The translations under genes were made by a program, and so were the position numbers. Positions 16,384-25,365 of a DNA stretch of 64,000 bases are shown here, piece by piece (the stretch's first letter is position 1; every line of letters begins with the position of its first letter). The notes below the pieces were generated by a model. That model was not told where the DNA came from. It saw only the letters and a list, made by a program, of their open reading frames with translations, and searched no databases. Source of the stretch: Legionella septentrionalis (GTDB lineage Bacteria; Pseudomonadota; Gammaproteobacteria; Legionellales; Legionellaceae); assembly GCF_003989745.1 (NCBI RefSeq), contig NZ_RZGS01000002.1, positions 62,001 through 126,000 on the forward strand. Direction: 5' to 3'.

Positions 16384-16953
16384 ATGGCTGATTGGAATGC
16401 AATAGACTGGATTACCAGTAATGTAGATATTTTGAACAATATTGCCAACTCCTTAAAGCCAGTACAACGTCTTTTAACAGGAGCAGCATATTTAATTGGA
16501 TTGTCTTTTGCTTTTAAGGCTTTGTACAGCTTAAAAGTATATGGCGAGGCGCGGACAATGATGTCATCAAATGCCAGTATTAAAGAGCCAGTAACTTATT
16601 TGTTGGTAGCTGCAATATTTATTTATTTCCCTACCGCGTTTCAAGTGCTCTTAAATACTACATTTGGGTATGCAAATCCGCTTTCCTATTCTGCCATAGG
16701 AAGCGAGAATAAAACATTAAATACACTGTTTGGACCAAATAGTTTGGTAGGAAAACCGTTAACCATTATTATTCAAACGATTGGGTTGATTGCATTTATT
16801 AGAGGATGGGTGTTAATTTCCCGTTCTGCTTCGCAAGGGCAGCCACCTGGTGGTACAGGGAAAGGAATGATGCACGTGTTTGGTGGAATTTTAGCGATGA
16901 ACATTGTAGGAACATTGCAAATCATTAATAATACTTTATATGGCACAAGTTGA
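16384..16953 (+). CDS. icmC: Dot/Icm inner-membrane protein DotE/IcmC
   Basis: 189-residue polytopic protein with four hydrophobic segments (about residues 30-55, 72-95, 122-145, 160-182). It is recognised as DotE/IcmC from position and from RLLTGAAYLIGLSFAFKAL, VTYLLVAAIFIYFPTAFQ and FIRGWVLISRSASQGQPPGGTGKG, which resemble the DotE/DotP/DotV group of small Dot membrane proteins. It is required for secretion in L. pneumophila, but its mechanistic role is unknown. Spacing of 7 bp to dotF and AGGT before the ATG indicate one transcript. Confidence 0.93.
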   Translation: MADWNAIDWITSNVDILNNIANSLKPVQRLLTGAAYLIGLSFAFKALYSLKVYGEARTMMSSNASIKEPVTYLLVAAIFIYFPTAFQVLLNTTFGYANPLSYSAIGSENKTLNTLFGPNSLVGKPLTIIIQTIGLIAFIRGWVLISRSASQGQPPGGTGKGMMHVFGGILAMNIVGTLQIINNTLYGTS

Positions 16954-16979
16954 AGGCTTTTTAAAAGGGGGGAATAAAC

Positions 16980-17378
16980 GTGAAAAACGCATTAAGAACA
17001 ATATTAAAGAAAAGTTGGGTTGGTTTTGCCACCTTAGCTTTGTTGCTGTTCACAGGGGCAGCCGCAGCAGCTGTAACAACGGTTGGAGGCATGGCGGATC
17101 AGATCGTCGGCTCCTTTACCAGCCTTGCCAAGCTAATTACCGCTGGTTCTTATATCGCCGGTTTGGGATTTTCGATTGGGGCCATTATGAAGTTTAAACA
17201 ACATAAAGATAACCCAACCCAAATCCCAATTGGTACACCAATTGCCTTGGTATTTATTGCCGCGGCACTGTTATTTTTACCAACCGTATTAGGTGTTGCC
17301 GGTGGTACCATCTTCCAGGGCGGTGAAGTTGCTGGCCCAACCGGTAGCATTTATGGTGTTGATGGCGGCGGCGAATAA
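16980..17378 (+). CDS. icmD: Dot/Icm inner-membrane protein DotP/IcmD
   Basis: 132-residue protein starting at a GTG preceded by a strong AAAAGGGGGG ribosome site. A cleavable-looking signal (about residues 15-32) is followed by two more hydrophobic stretches (LAKLITAGSYIAGLGFSIGAI; PIALVFIAAALLFLPTVLG). DotP resembles DotE in its membrane hairpins and is small in all species. A rho-independent terminator follows closely, so the icmN-to-icmD run may be a transcription unit of its own with readthrough into icmJ. Confidence 0.92.
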   Translation: MKNALRTILKKSWVGFATLALLLFTGAAAAAVTTVGGMADQIVGSFTSLAKLITAGSYIAGLGFSIGAIMKFKQHKDNPTQIPIGTPIALVFIAAALLFLPTVLGVAGGTIFQGGEVAGPTGSIYGVDGGGE

Positions 17379-17394
17379 AACCGTTATAGAATTG

Positions 17395-17427
17395 CACTCC
17401 AGAGTTTCCTCTGGAGTGTTTGCTTTT
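17395..17427 (+). terminator. Rho-independent terminator between icmD and icmJ
   Basis: Perfect 10-bp stem CACTCCAGAG (17395-17404) / CTCTGGAGTG (17409-17418) with a TTTC loop and a T-rich tail TTTGCTTTT. It divides icmD from icmJ inside the secretion cluster, so icmJ expression needs readthrough or its own start. Confidence 0.85.
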
Positions 17428-17448
17428 ACATTTTCGTGAGCTTGACCC

Positions 17449-18075
17449 ATGCGGACTGAAAAACGCAACGAGTTAAAATTAACTGCAAGTCCAGGCTCAT
17501 GGCGCTTATATTCCGCCAGAAAAGCTGATCCGCGCTTTAAAACCTTTGAACAAAAAGTTTTGCAACGTGATCGCTATACTTGTCAGTTTTGCGGTTTCCA
17601 GGCAAAACTGTACCAGGAAGTCATTAATCTTGATGGGGACTATACCAATAACCATCTAGCCAATTTGCTAACCGCTTGCTGTTTTTGTTCTCAATGTTTT
17701 TTTATAGAATCCGTAGGAGTTGGAGGTTATGGCGGCGGAAATCTAATTTACCTGCCTGAACTGTCGCAGGCAGAATTAAATAGTTTATGCCATGTGTTAT
17801 TTTGTGCGATTACCAATGATACAGGTTATAAAAATACTGCCCAAACCATTTACCGCAGTTTTAAGTTCCGCTCACAAATTGTGGAAGATAAATTTGGAGA
17901 AGGTACGAGTGATCCTGCTATGTTTGGGCACTTATTGATTGATTCTGGTCATATTGCGGATGAAATTTCTGAAAAAGTATTTAAAAACATTCGCTTATTA
18001 CCCTCCAGGGCTAAATTTAGAAAACAAATTGAACATTGGGCTGCAAGTGCGTTGGCAGAAATTGCAGAAGGATAA
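17449..18075 (+). CDS. icmJ: Coupling-complex zinc protein DotN/IcmJ
   Basis: 208-residue protein of the DotL coupling complex, the family's normal length. The HNH-like zinc site is visible as CQFC (Cys45, Cys48) and CCFCSQC (Cys77-Cys83). DotN binds the DotL C-terminal tail and scaffolds IcmS-IcmW. Other family marks are KTFEQKVLQRDRYTCQFCGF and DPAMFGHLLIDS. It lies between two rho-independent terminators, which is unusual for a gene in this cluster, and just upstream of dotO. Confidence 0.95.
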   Translation: MRTEKRNELKLTASPGSWRLYSARKADPRFKTFEQKVLQRDRYTCQFCGFQAKLYQEVINLDGDYTNNHLANLLTACCFCSQCFFIESVGVGGYGGGNLIYLPELSQAELNSLCHVLFCAITNDTGYKNTAQTIYRSFKFRSQIVEDKFGEGTSDPAMFGHLLIDSGHIADEISEKVFKNIRLLPSRAKFRKQIEHWAASALAEIAEG

Positions 18076-18100
18076 TACGGACAATTCATAATGCTAAATG

Positions 18101-18120
18101 GCCTGCTTTCGGGCTTTTTT
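18101..18120 (+). terminator. Rho-independent terminator between icmJ and icmB
   Basis: GC-rich 5-bp stem (GCCTG / CGGGC with one G-T pair), CTTT loop, followed directly by six T (18115-18120). It ends 17 bp before the icmB start. Confidence 0.7.
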
Positions 18121-18137
18121 GATCATGAGGATAGAGC

Positions 18138-21100
18138 ATGGGTACATGGGCAGAATCTTTTTTTGAAGGCGTGGATACTTTTTTTGCCTGGCTCAGTACG
18201 TCCTTAAAGCAGACGACCGAATCTTATTGCGAGTTAGAAACAGCAGACAGTCCTACCGTATTGGTTAATCATGACGGTTCATTGCTTTCCATTTTACAGG
18301 TAGAAGGCGTAACGGCTTTGGTAGGTGCAGACGAGTTTGAGAGATTAGTAGAAGGATTAACCAATACCTTTCAAGCAGCCATGGGCAGGCCTGGGCATGC
18401 GCTACAAGTTTATTTCAGCCACGATAAACAAAACATTCGAAAGCTCATTCAAGACATTTATGCTCCTGCCGAAGCTACTTCAAAGCGCCTTGAATTCAAT
18501 CTTGGTGACCTCTTTGAGGAAAGGGTGAATTTTTTATCGCAATATTGTGCAGAAGAACGCGTTTATTTTGTACTTTACACTCGCCCTTTTAATTTGCCCA
18601 AAGATCAATTAAAAGCAGCTAATAAAGCCAAACTTAAGATGATTCAGGAGAAAAAAGCACCTTCATTTAAAAATTCGCAAACCATTTACGCAGCGATTCC
18701 TGAATTACGTGACACCCATAGTGCGTATGTACGCTCGGTGCAAAATGAATTGGATTCTTTAAACATCATGGCCAGATTACTGGAAGTTCATGATGCTATA
18801 CATGCCATACGCATGACGGCTGATCCTGATTTCACTGCAGATGATTGGCATGCCAGTTTACCCGGGGACAAGTTGCCAGTTCGCGAAATTAATAATTTTG
18901 AAGGCGATGCCTCAGATTTGCTCTGGCCTTCGTTGGCTAAACAGGTAATTCCCCGCGATGCGGAAATTATCGATCGCCGCACGGTTCAGGTAGGCGATAA
19001 AATTTATTCCTGCACTTACATCGATCTTTTTCCAAAGGATTTCCGCCCTTTTTTAGCGTTATTTTCACGAATCCTTCCTACCCATATTCCTTGGAGAATC
19101 TCATTTCTGCTGGAAAGTGAAGGATTGGAAACCATTAAACTCAAAGGTTTGCTGGCTTCAATTTTGAGTTTTTCCTCTGCCCAAAATCGTTTAATAAGCG
19201 ATTCAGTCAATTTACTAAAGTATCTAAAAATTAATACAGACGAGGCACTCATTCGCCTGCGTGTGGTGGCCACCACCTGGGCGCCTGCCGATAACCTGCC
19301 GTTATTGCGCCGCCGTAGTTCTGAATTGATTAAAGCGGTAGAAGGGTGGGGTTCTACCGATGTATCGGAGGTGAGCGGGGATCCTTTTGCTGGATTTGTT
19401 TCCGGTATGTTGGCTGCAACTACGAACAGTGTTGCCGTGCCTTCTGTAGCCCCTCTTTCCGACGTAGTGGCTATGCTGCCTATTACAAGACCTGCTTCTC
19501 CCTGGCGTACTGGGGCCTTATTGTATCGCTCTCCGGACGGCAAACCTTGGCCTTTTCAGCCCGGTTCGAATCAACAAACCACTTGGATTGACCTGGTATA
19601 CGCTCGTCCAGGCTCTGGTAAATCGGTATTATCCAATGCGCAAAACCTGGCTTTATGTTTGTCAGGAGGGTTAACCCGCTTACCAAGAATTGCCATTATT
19701 GATATCGGCCCTTCTAGCAGCGGGTTAATTTCCCTGCTTAAAGAGGCGTTGCCTGCCGCAAAAAGGCATTTGGTTGCCTATCATCGCCTGCGCATGACAC
19801 CAGAATATTCAATAAACCCTTTTGACACACAATTAGGGTGCCGATTTCCTACGGCATTAGAGCGCTCTTTCCTAGTAAATTTTTTAACTTTATTGACAAC
19901 GCCTCTCGGTGCTACAAAACCTTATGACGGCATGGCAGATTTGAATGGTATGGTGGTTGATGAGCTTTATAAAAGCTTGTCGGATGAGTTTAATCCAACC
20001 CCTTATACTCCGGGCGTTGAAGAGTTTATAGATAGTATTTTGGAGGAAATAGGGTTTGTGCGAGATTCCAAATCGACATGGTGGGAAGTTACAGACGCTC
20101 TTTATTCTGCAGGCTTTGTACACGAAGCTATGCTGGCACAACGCTATGCTATGCCGTTACTTGCAGACGCTGCAGCTATTTGTCGTACGCCATCGATAGA
20201 GGATTTATATGGAAAAATTACGGCACCAACGGGTGAATCCTTGATTAGTTCGTTTTCGCGTATGGTTTCCGGAGCTGTACGGGAATACCCGATTTTATCC
20301 AGAGTGACTGCTTTTGATATTGGTGATGCACGTATCGTTTCCTTGGACCTAGATGAAGTAGCAAAAAGCGGAGGGGATGCTGCGGATAGGCAAACGTCTG
20401 TTATGTACATGCTGGCGCGTTATGTACTGGCGCGACATTATTATCTAACCGATGAAAGTTTAAGCAGCATTCCTCAGCAATATCAAGCGTATCATAAAGA
20501 GCGGATTGCCGAGATCCGCGAAGATCCCAAGCGAATTGTTTATGATGAATTTCATCGCACTTCAAAATCAGCTGCAGTGCGTGATCAAGTGATTATTGAC
20601 ATGCGGGAAGGGCGGAAATGGAAGGTACAAATTTCTTTGTTGTCTCAATCCGTTGATGATTTTGATCCGGTGATGATAGAATTTGCGACATCCATTTATA
20701 TTATGGATGCCGGGCCATCGCAGGCAATTGAGAAAACCACCAAAATTTTCGGGCTTTCTGATACCGCAAAAACAGCTTTAAGAACACGGGTGCATGGGCC
20801 TCGTGAAGGCGGGGCAACTTTTCTTGCGCAGTTCGCTACCAAAAGCGGCGTCAATGTGCAATTGTTGACATTGACTTTAGGTCCTATTGAATTATGGGCA
20901 TTCAGTACCACCGCGGAAGATGCCACTGTGCGCAATCAGCTGTATAGGCATCTTGGCCCTGCCGAGGCAAGACGTTTTCTTGCCTCGTTATTTCCAAATG
21001 GTACTGTAACCAAAGAACTGGCTGCACGCCTTGACGTTTTAAAAGCGGAAGGTGGGTTTATAGAAGAAGAAGGCAAAGTCAGTGTACTTGAAGAATTGGT

Positions 21101-21167
21101 TAGAGACATTCTCGAAACTTATTCTCGCGATCCCAACAGTAAAACATTGCCTCCGCACCGAGGTTAA
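18138..21167 (+). CDS. icmB: Dot/Icm cytosolic ATPase DotO/IcmB
   Basis: 1009-residue VirB4-like ATPase that, with DotB, forms the cytoplasmic energy complex of the channel. Walker A ARPGSGKS lies near residues 491-498, and the Walker B-like IVYDEFHR near 797-804. Late motifs SLLSQSVDDF and EKTTKIFGL are characteristic. Length matches the L. pneumophila protein (about 1009). No transmembrane helix is expected, and none is obvious. The ribosome site GAGGAT precedes the ATG. DotB itself is not in the window. Confidence 0.97.
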   Translation: MGTWAESFFEGVDTFFAWLSTSLKQTTESYCELETADSPTVLVNHDGSLLSILQVEGVTALVGADEFERLVEGLTNTFQAAMGRPGHALQVYFSHDKQNIRKLIQDIYAPAEATSKRLEFNLGDLFEERVNFLSQYCAEERVYFVLYTRPFNLPKDQLKAANKAKLKMIQEKKAPSFKNSQTIYAAIPELRDTHSAYVRSVQNELDSLNIMARLLEVHDAIHAIRMTADPDFTADDWHASLPGDKLPVREINNFEGDASDLLWPSLAKQVIPRDAEIIDRRTVQVGDKIYSCTYIDLFPKDFRPFLALFSRILPTHIPWRISFLLESEGLETIKLKGLLASILSFSSAQNRLISDSVNLLKYLKINTDEALIRLRVVATTWAPADNLPLLRRRSSELIKAVEGWGSTDVSEVSGDPFAGFVSGMLAATTNSVAVPSVAPLSDVVAMLPITRPASPWRTGALLYRSPDGKPWPFQPGSNQQTTWIDLVYARPGSGKSVLSNAQNLALCLSGGLTRLPRIAIIDIGPSSSGLISLLKEALPAAKRHLVAYHRLRMTPEYSINPFDTQLGCRFPTALERSFLVNFLTLLTTPLGATKPYDGMADLNGMVVDELYKSLSDEFNPTPYTPGVEEFIDSILEEIGFVRDSKSTWWEVTDALYSAGFVHEAMLAQRYAMPLLADAAAICRTPSIEDLYGKITAPTGESLISSFSRMVSGAVREYPILSRVTAFDIGDARIVSLDLDEVAKSGGDAADRQTSVMYMLARYVLARHYYLTDESLSSIPQQYQAYHKERIAEIREDPKRIVYDEFHRTSKSAAVRDQVIIDMREGRKWKVQISLLSQSVDDFDPVMIEFATSIYIMDAGPSQAIEKTTKIFGLSDTAKTALRTRVHGPREGGATFLAQFATKSGVNVQLLTLTLGPIELWAFSTTAEDATVRNQLYRHLGPAEARRFLASLFPNGTVTKELAARLDVLKAEGGFIEEEGKVSVLEELVRDILETYSRDPNSKTLPPHRG

Positions 21168-21280
21168 AGCTTGCCTGCACCATTTTACTGTTAAGACACC
21201 ATTTATTCGCAAGTTTGTTCATCAAGCCATGTGGATTGCTTGAGAGCAGCGGATAAATTGTTTTAATAATTTTCACCCAG

Positions 21281-21309
21281 TTGAATTATTATGCAGGTTA
21301 CTGTATGAT
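21281..21309 (+). promoter_or_regulatory. Sigma-70 promoter for the U-box-like membrane protein
   Basis: TTGAAT (21281-21286), exactly 17 bp, TATGAT (21304-21309), 33 bp before the ATG at 21343. It is the cleanest promoter in the Dot/Icm region and implies that this gene is transcribed apart from icmB. Confidence 0.65.
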
Positions 21310-21342
21310 ACGTTTTGGTTAAATTGTTGCTAAAGGATAAAC

Positions 21343-22443
21343 ATGGGGTTGCCCGAAGTTCTTCACAAATTGAGCCGTCTTTTCCTGGCTGGTTTTGCCT
21401 TAGTTGCCAGCCCATTCGTGCGTTTGGGTGCATTATTACTTTCTACAGCTCTGGCGATTCCTATAGCAGCGGTCATTATTCTTATTGTTTCATTCGTTGT
21501 GGGCGCGAAGACTTTTGAGTTGGTTCCCTCCTATGTCGCCTCTGCATTGGTCGCGGCAGGCACAGCAGCGGTATTGACCCTGCTTGCTGCAGCAATCACT
21601 CCGGTAGTGCTTTTTTTTGCTTTATGTGAAGTGATAATCTCCCCTATTAAGGGCGCTCGGGCAGCATGGGAGGGTGGCCTGGAGGGCTGGTATGATTATG
21701 CATTTCGGTTATTTTTCTTTTCTTTCTTTTCAAGTAGTGATGCACCAGAGGCAATGGATGAAGATCTAATACAGCGAAGGTTCCAATATGCCGATGCAGA
21801 TCAAATGCAGCAACTGCTGTCCATGCTCCAAGCCGCTCAAGAAAATACTTATACTAATCCCATAGAACCGCAGCAATTTGAAGCTTTAGAGTTAAGCCAG
21901 GAAGAATTAAACGAAATCATAAAAAACTCTGCCCCATTATTAACCCCTCAAGAAACGCAACAGCTCGCGCAAAAAGACAGCCGCGAAATTGCCGATTTAC
22001 TACAAAAATACCAAGACATGCTTGAACGGTTAAATGGCAACTGTACGATAGACTTAGAGAAGCCTGCACCGGAAAACGCAGTGGTGCTGGTAAAGCAATA
22101 TTTTAAGGATTCAGCATGGCTGCCTGTTCCTGGGAGGTCGCAAATTTTTAATAAACAATCCTTGCAAACTTACTGCACTTCGGCTAATGCGACGCACCCA
22201 CTTACCCGGGAAAATTTGTTAGAGCCTACTCCATATAAAGTGGATACAGAAACTTATCATACGCGTTATGTATTTCATAACTATTATTACTCCCCGCAAG
22301 CTTCATCGCCGACAATCATTAGCCAAGAGATAAGTATGATGGCGGCCAAGCTGCGGGATTGTCTAACTACGTCACCAAAACCTGCCCAGGTAACAATTCA
22401 TTCGGGAAGTCAGCAAGCAATGTTTACTCCTGCCAATATCTGA
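21343..22443 (+). CDS. Membrane protein with C-terminal U-box-like segment; candidate Dot/Icm effector
   Basis: 366-residue protein, not a recognised Dot/Icm component, in the place where L. pneumophila has tphA. Residues 10-105 hold three hydrophobic stretches followed by a conserved-looking PIKGARAAWEGGLEGW turn. Residues 130-230 are Gln/Glu-rich and helical. Residues 232-298 contain NCTIDLEKP, a hydrophobic strand, a Trp-Pro-Val turn and ATHPLTRENL. This spacing resembles U-box E3 ligase folds (C/P-I-x-L-E near the start, HPLTR-x-x-L near the end) used by several Legionella effectors. It has its own promoter and AAAGGA ribosome site, and its TGA abuts the icmF stop codon. Effector and ligase roles are inferences. 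Confidence 0.6.
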   Translation: MGLPEVLHKLSRLFLAGFALVASPFVRLGALLLSTALAIPIAAVIILIVSFVVGAKTFELVPSYVASALVAAGTAAVLTLLAAAITPVVLFFALCEVIISPIKGARAAWEGGLEGWYDYAFRLFFFSFFSSSDAPEAMDEDLIQRRFQYADADQMQQLLSMLQAAQENTYTNPIEPQQFEALELSQEELNEIIKNSAPLLTPQETQQLAQKDSREIADLLQKYQDMLERLNGNCTIDLEKPAPENAVVLVKQYFKDSAWLPVPGRSQIFNKQSLQTYCTSANATHPLTRENLLEPTPYKVDTETYHTRYVFHNYYYSPQASSPTIISQEISMMAAKLRDCLTTSPKPAQVTIHSGSQQAMFTPANI

Positions 22444-25365
22444 TTAAACGATTGCTTCCGGTAAGGTAAATCCATTTAATATCCCCGGGATGAATGGATT
22501 TACCTGGTTTTGCGTTCTTAACAAATAGCGCCCGGAATTGCCGTTTATATCAAATAAAATTTGTAAGCTGGAACTGTCTTGTTCGCTAACCAGTACGTTT
22601 ACTTTTTGCAGAATTTTAAAAAATGCCCAAGGTCCCGTTTCGTTTAACTCGAAATGGTTTCCTTCGATGGAGTTTAATACAAGCTTGGCATCCGCTTCAG
22701 GCCAGGAAAAATGCGTTGTAGATTCAGAGTTCTGATCATCGTAAAGTTTCGTGTGGCCAACTTTCAATGCCAGATTAGCAACGATTGGATCGAGGCTAAT
22801 TTTTTGTAAGCTAAAGTCAATTTTACTTGTGGCGCTTTGTTCTGGGAAGAACATGTTGGTGATGACATTGGCGCGGATTAATTCATTAATATTTTCCGCT
22901 GCAATAGGCAATACATAACCATTTAATTCTTTGGGCTGCCATTGAGCACGTGAAGTATCAAGATAAGGTTTTATATAATAATCCAAAAATTGATTTAAAA
23001 TTCCTTGCCTTGCAAAAAAGCGCTCAAAGTCGGCTATGGCAACCTCTTGTGGTTGCATGGGATCGAAAGGATAACGTTGGGCGATTTGATATTGATAATT
23101 TTGATAAACCGTTTGCTGCCATTGCTGGTTAATATATTGCCTGCTGTCATTAATGAGGATAAACCAGGCATCGTCCGCAATTTGTTTTACCCAGTTTGCT
23201 ACCGGTTCCGGCAACTGCTGGGCACGGGAATAAAGAACACTCAACGGATTGGAAACTGTATCATCCAGGAAGCGAGATCGTGTTAAAGTGAACGCGGTCT
23301 TGCCCTTATCGTTAACCACGGACAAAGTAGCCAGAAATTTTTGCAGTTCATTGAGATTTATTCCTAAGTCTTGTATGGCAGATTGGCTTAGCAAACTAAG
23401 CTCGGTAAATTTACTGGCAATTTCCTGGTTAAAAAGGGTAGAGCTGTTTGCAAGTTCAGGGGTAGTTTGTTGCTGAATAAAATCAATTAGCTTAGGAATT
23501 GCACCGGATTGGTGCAATAACAAGGTTTGTTCCCGAGCTTGCTGATAATCCTGAAAATGAACCGGCATGGAGCGGCGCATGAAATTCTGCCACCAGGAGA
23601 CGTATTCATAACAATAAGCTTGTTGCAATACTGTTTGTAAATCGAATACATCTTGGCGCGCTAATACCCAGTTATCTTCGTGAAGTTTCCTGCTAATTTC
23701 TGGCAAGTTGCTGATGATATTTTGAAATCCTGCTTTGGTGAGATAAACAGGCAATTCTTGTTGTGGTAGCGTAAAGCCTGGAATTGCGATGGCTTGTTTT
23801 TCTTGCGGAAAATGGTGTTTTGCCAGCGAATAATATAAATAACTCATTGGCAAGGCATTTAAGTAATTGCGGACATCGCTGACAATTTGTGCATTGATGC
23901 TTATGGGCTGAAAAGGTTGTTGCCCAATGCGTTTCAGCAAGCTCATCTTTTTTTGCACTTGTTCGGGCGCTTCTTTATTCCATGCTTGGTTAAACCATCC
24001 CATAACCTCAGGTTGAGAAAATTTTTGCGCATCGCCAAGCATTAGATAGATGCGCAAAGCTTGATAGCGGTCATATTGTGAAGCATTGACGTCAGTCATG
24101 TGCTGTTCAATTTCAGCAAGCAGTGCTGGCAGAAAATTACCTTGTAAATTCTGCTTGGTATTGCTTTGCAATTGTGTTTTTAAAAGTTGTACTGTGGGTA
24201 ATGCAATATGGGATGAAATTTTTTCCAGGGAATTGGATGCTTTGGCTAAATGGTATAAAGCTGGGGCGGCATTAGAATTTTTTTGCCCACGCATGGTTTC
24301 ATACATTAACAATTCTTTGCTTGCTTCATCCAACAATTGCGAAGATTTTAAATATTGATGTGCAACCCAAATAAGCGATATTCCTACGGCACCTGATAAA
24401 CTTGCCATAAGCCACTTATGCGGGACAGTAACCGCTGGAACAAAACGCCGGGTTTGTTGCTGAAATGCCTGCAGCATCCCATCGATAAAATAAGCGCGAT
24501 AATTTAGGGATTGTGGGTATTTATCTTGCACTGCGAGCGTATATTCATGTTGAATTTTTTTATTTAATCGATCAAGGCTCACCCCGCCTTGTTCAGCACT
24601 GGTGAAATAAAGCGCCTGTAGGTTAAAAAAACGAGGCGATGTATTTAAAATTAAAAGCTGCAGCGCACCTCGCAAACTTGCCAATTGTAGGGGAAATTCG
24701 CGGATAAGCGTTCTTTTAAGGCTGGAGCGTGCCGGATGCATTTTACTGATAACTTGTTGCCCTAGCATTTCTATTAAATGCTCAAATTGGCTGGTGAATG
24801 CCTCAAGCAATTTTTCCCGTTGCATGCTACTGAAAATGGAGAAGCCAAGCGGTTTTTTCAGTTCAGATTCATGTTCATACTGGAAGAATTCAGCAAACCC
24901 GGCTAAAGCATCCAGTTTGGTAAGAATAAGCCCTGCATCAATGCGATACCCGAGGCTTTGGCCAAAACGATGCAGCAATTGCGTATGGCTTTTTATTTGT
25001 TCAGCAACTTGGCTTGGCTCGGCAGCAAATAAATCATTGACGTCTACACAAAGTAATAAGCCGCTGATCTTAAGAGCTCGGTGGCAGCGATTTAACTGTT
25101 TGAGGGTATGTTGCAGAGGGTTGGTACTTTGGTTTAACCACGTCTCGCCCAGTTCGACAATAACTCCTTGTTGATTGTAATAAATATCCGCACTGCGTTC
25201 CGCATCGACCATAACATGTTGGAGCTGGCTTTGCCGCAATAAAGCAGTTTTTCCCTGATTTATTTTTCCTGTCAATAATAAAAAGGAGAGTGCATTATTT
25301 TGCGGTTTTAATTGCCCGATAATTTTTTTTAAGGCGTGGCATAAAGCAGACAACGATTTATCCAT
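22444..25365 (-). CDS. icmF: Dot/Icm stabilising protein IcmF
   Basis: 973-residue inner-membrane protein, matching the L. pneumophila length. A Walker A-like GKINQGKTAL lies near residues 32-41. One clear transmembrane segment is near residues 317-337 (WLMASLSGAVGISLIWVAH), then a long periplasmic domain. IcmF and DotU stabilise the Dot/Icm apparatus and target it to the cell pole; TssM is the T6SS relative. Its start overlaps the icmH stop by one base (TAATG). The gene is on the strand opposite to icmB, unlike the icmGCDJBF arrangement named in L. pneumophila. Its stop directly touches that of the preceding plus-strand gene. Confidence 0.94.
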   Translation of the reverse strand: MDKSLSALCHALKKIIGQLKPQNNALSFLLLTGKINQGKTALLRQSQLQHVMVDAERSADIYYNQQGVIVELGETWLNQSTNPLQHTLKQLNRCHRALKISGLLLCVDVNDLFAAEPSQVAEQIKSHTQLLHRFGQSLGYRIDAGLILTKLDALAGFAEFFQYEHESELKKPLGFSIFSSMQREKLLEAFTSQFEHLIEMLGQQVISKMHPARSSLKRTLIREFPLQLASLRGALQLLILNTSPRFFNLQALYFTSAEQGGVSLDRLNKKIQHEYTLAVQDKYPQSLNYRAYFIDGMLQAFQQQTRRFVPAVTVPHKWLMASLSGAVGISLIWVAHQYLKSSQLLDEASKELLMYETMRGQKNSNAAPALYHLAKASNSLEKISSHIALPTVQLLKTQLQSNTKQNLQGNFLPALLAEIEQHMTDVNASQYDRYQALRIYLMLGDAQKFSQPEVMGWFNQAWNKEAPEQVQKKMSLLKRIGQQPFQPISINAQIVSDVRNYLNALPMSYLYYSLAKHHFPQEKQAIAIPGFTLPQQELPVYLTKAGFQNIISNLPEISRKLHEDNWVLARQDVFDLQTVLQQAYCYEYVSWWQNFMRRSMPVHFQDYQQAREQTLLLHQSGAIPKLIDFIQQQTTPELANSSTLFNQEIASKFTELSLLSQSAIQDLGINLNELQKFLATLSVVNDKGKTAFTLTRSRFLDDTVSNPLSVLYSRAQQLPEPVANWVKQIADDAWFILINDSRQYINQQWQQTVYQNYQYQIAQRYPFDPMQPQEVAIADFERFFARQGILNQFLDYYIKPYLDTSRAQWQPKELNGYVLPIAAENINELIRANVITNMFFPEQSATSKIDFSLQKISLDPIVANLALKVGHTKLYDDQNSESTTHFSWPEADAKLVLNSIEGNHFELNETGPWAFFKILQKVNVLVSEQDSSSLQILFDINGNSGRYLLRTQNQVNPFIPGILNGFTLPEAIV

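Noticed and set aside
19016..19543. 175-residue minus-strand ORF inside icmB
   Set aside because: Shadow of the icmB frame; no ribosome site or family resemblance.
19561..19572. GGTTCGAAT-like tRNA T-loop
   Set aside because: Lies inside the icmB reading frame; no acceptor or anticodon stem around it.
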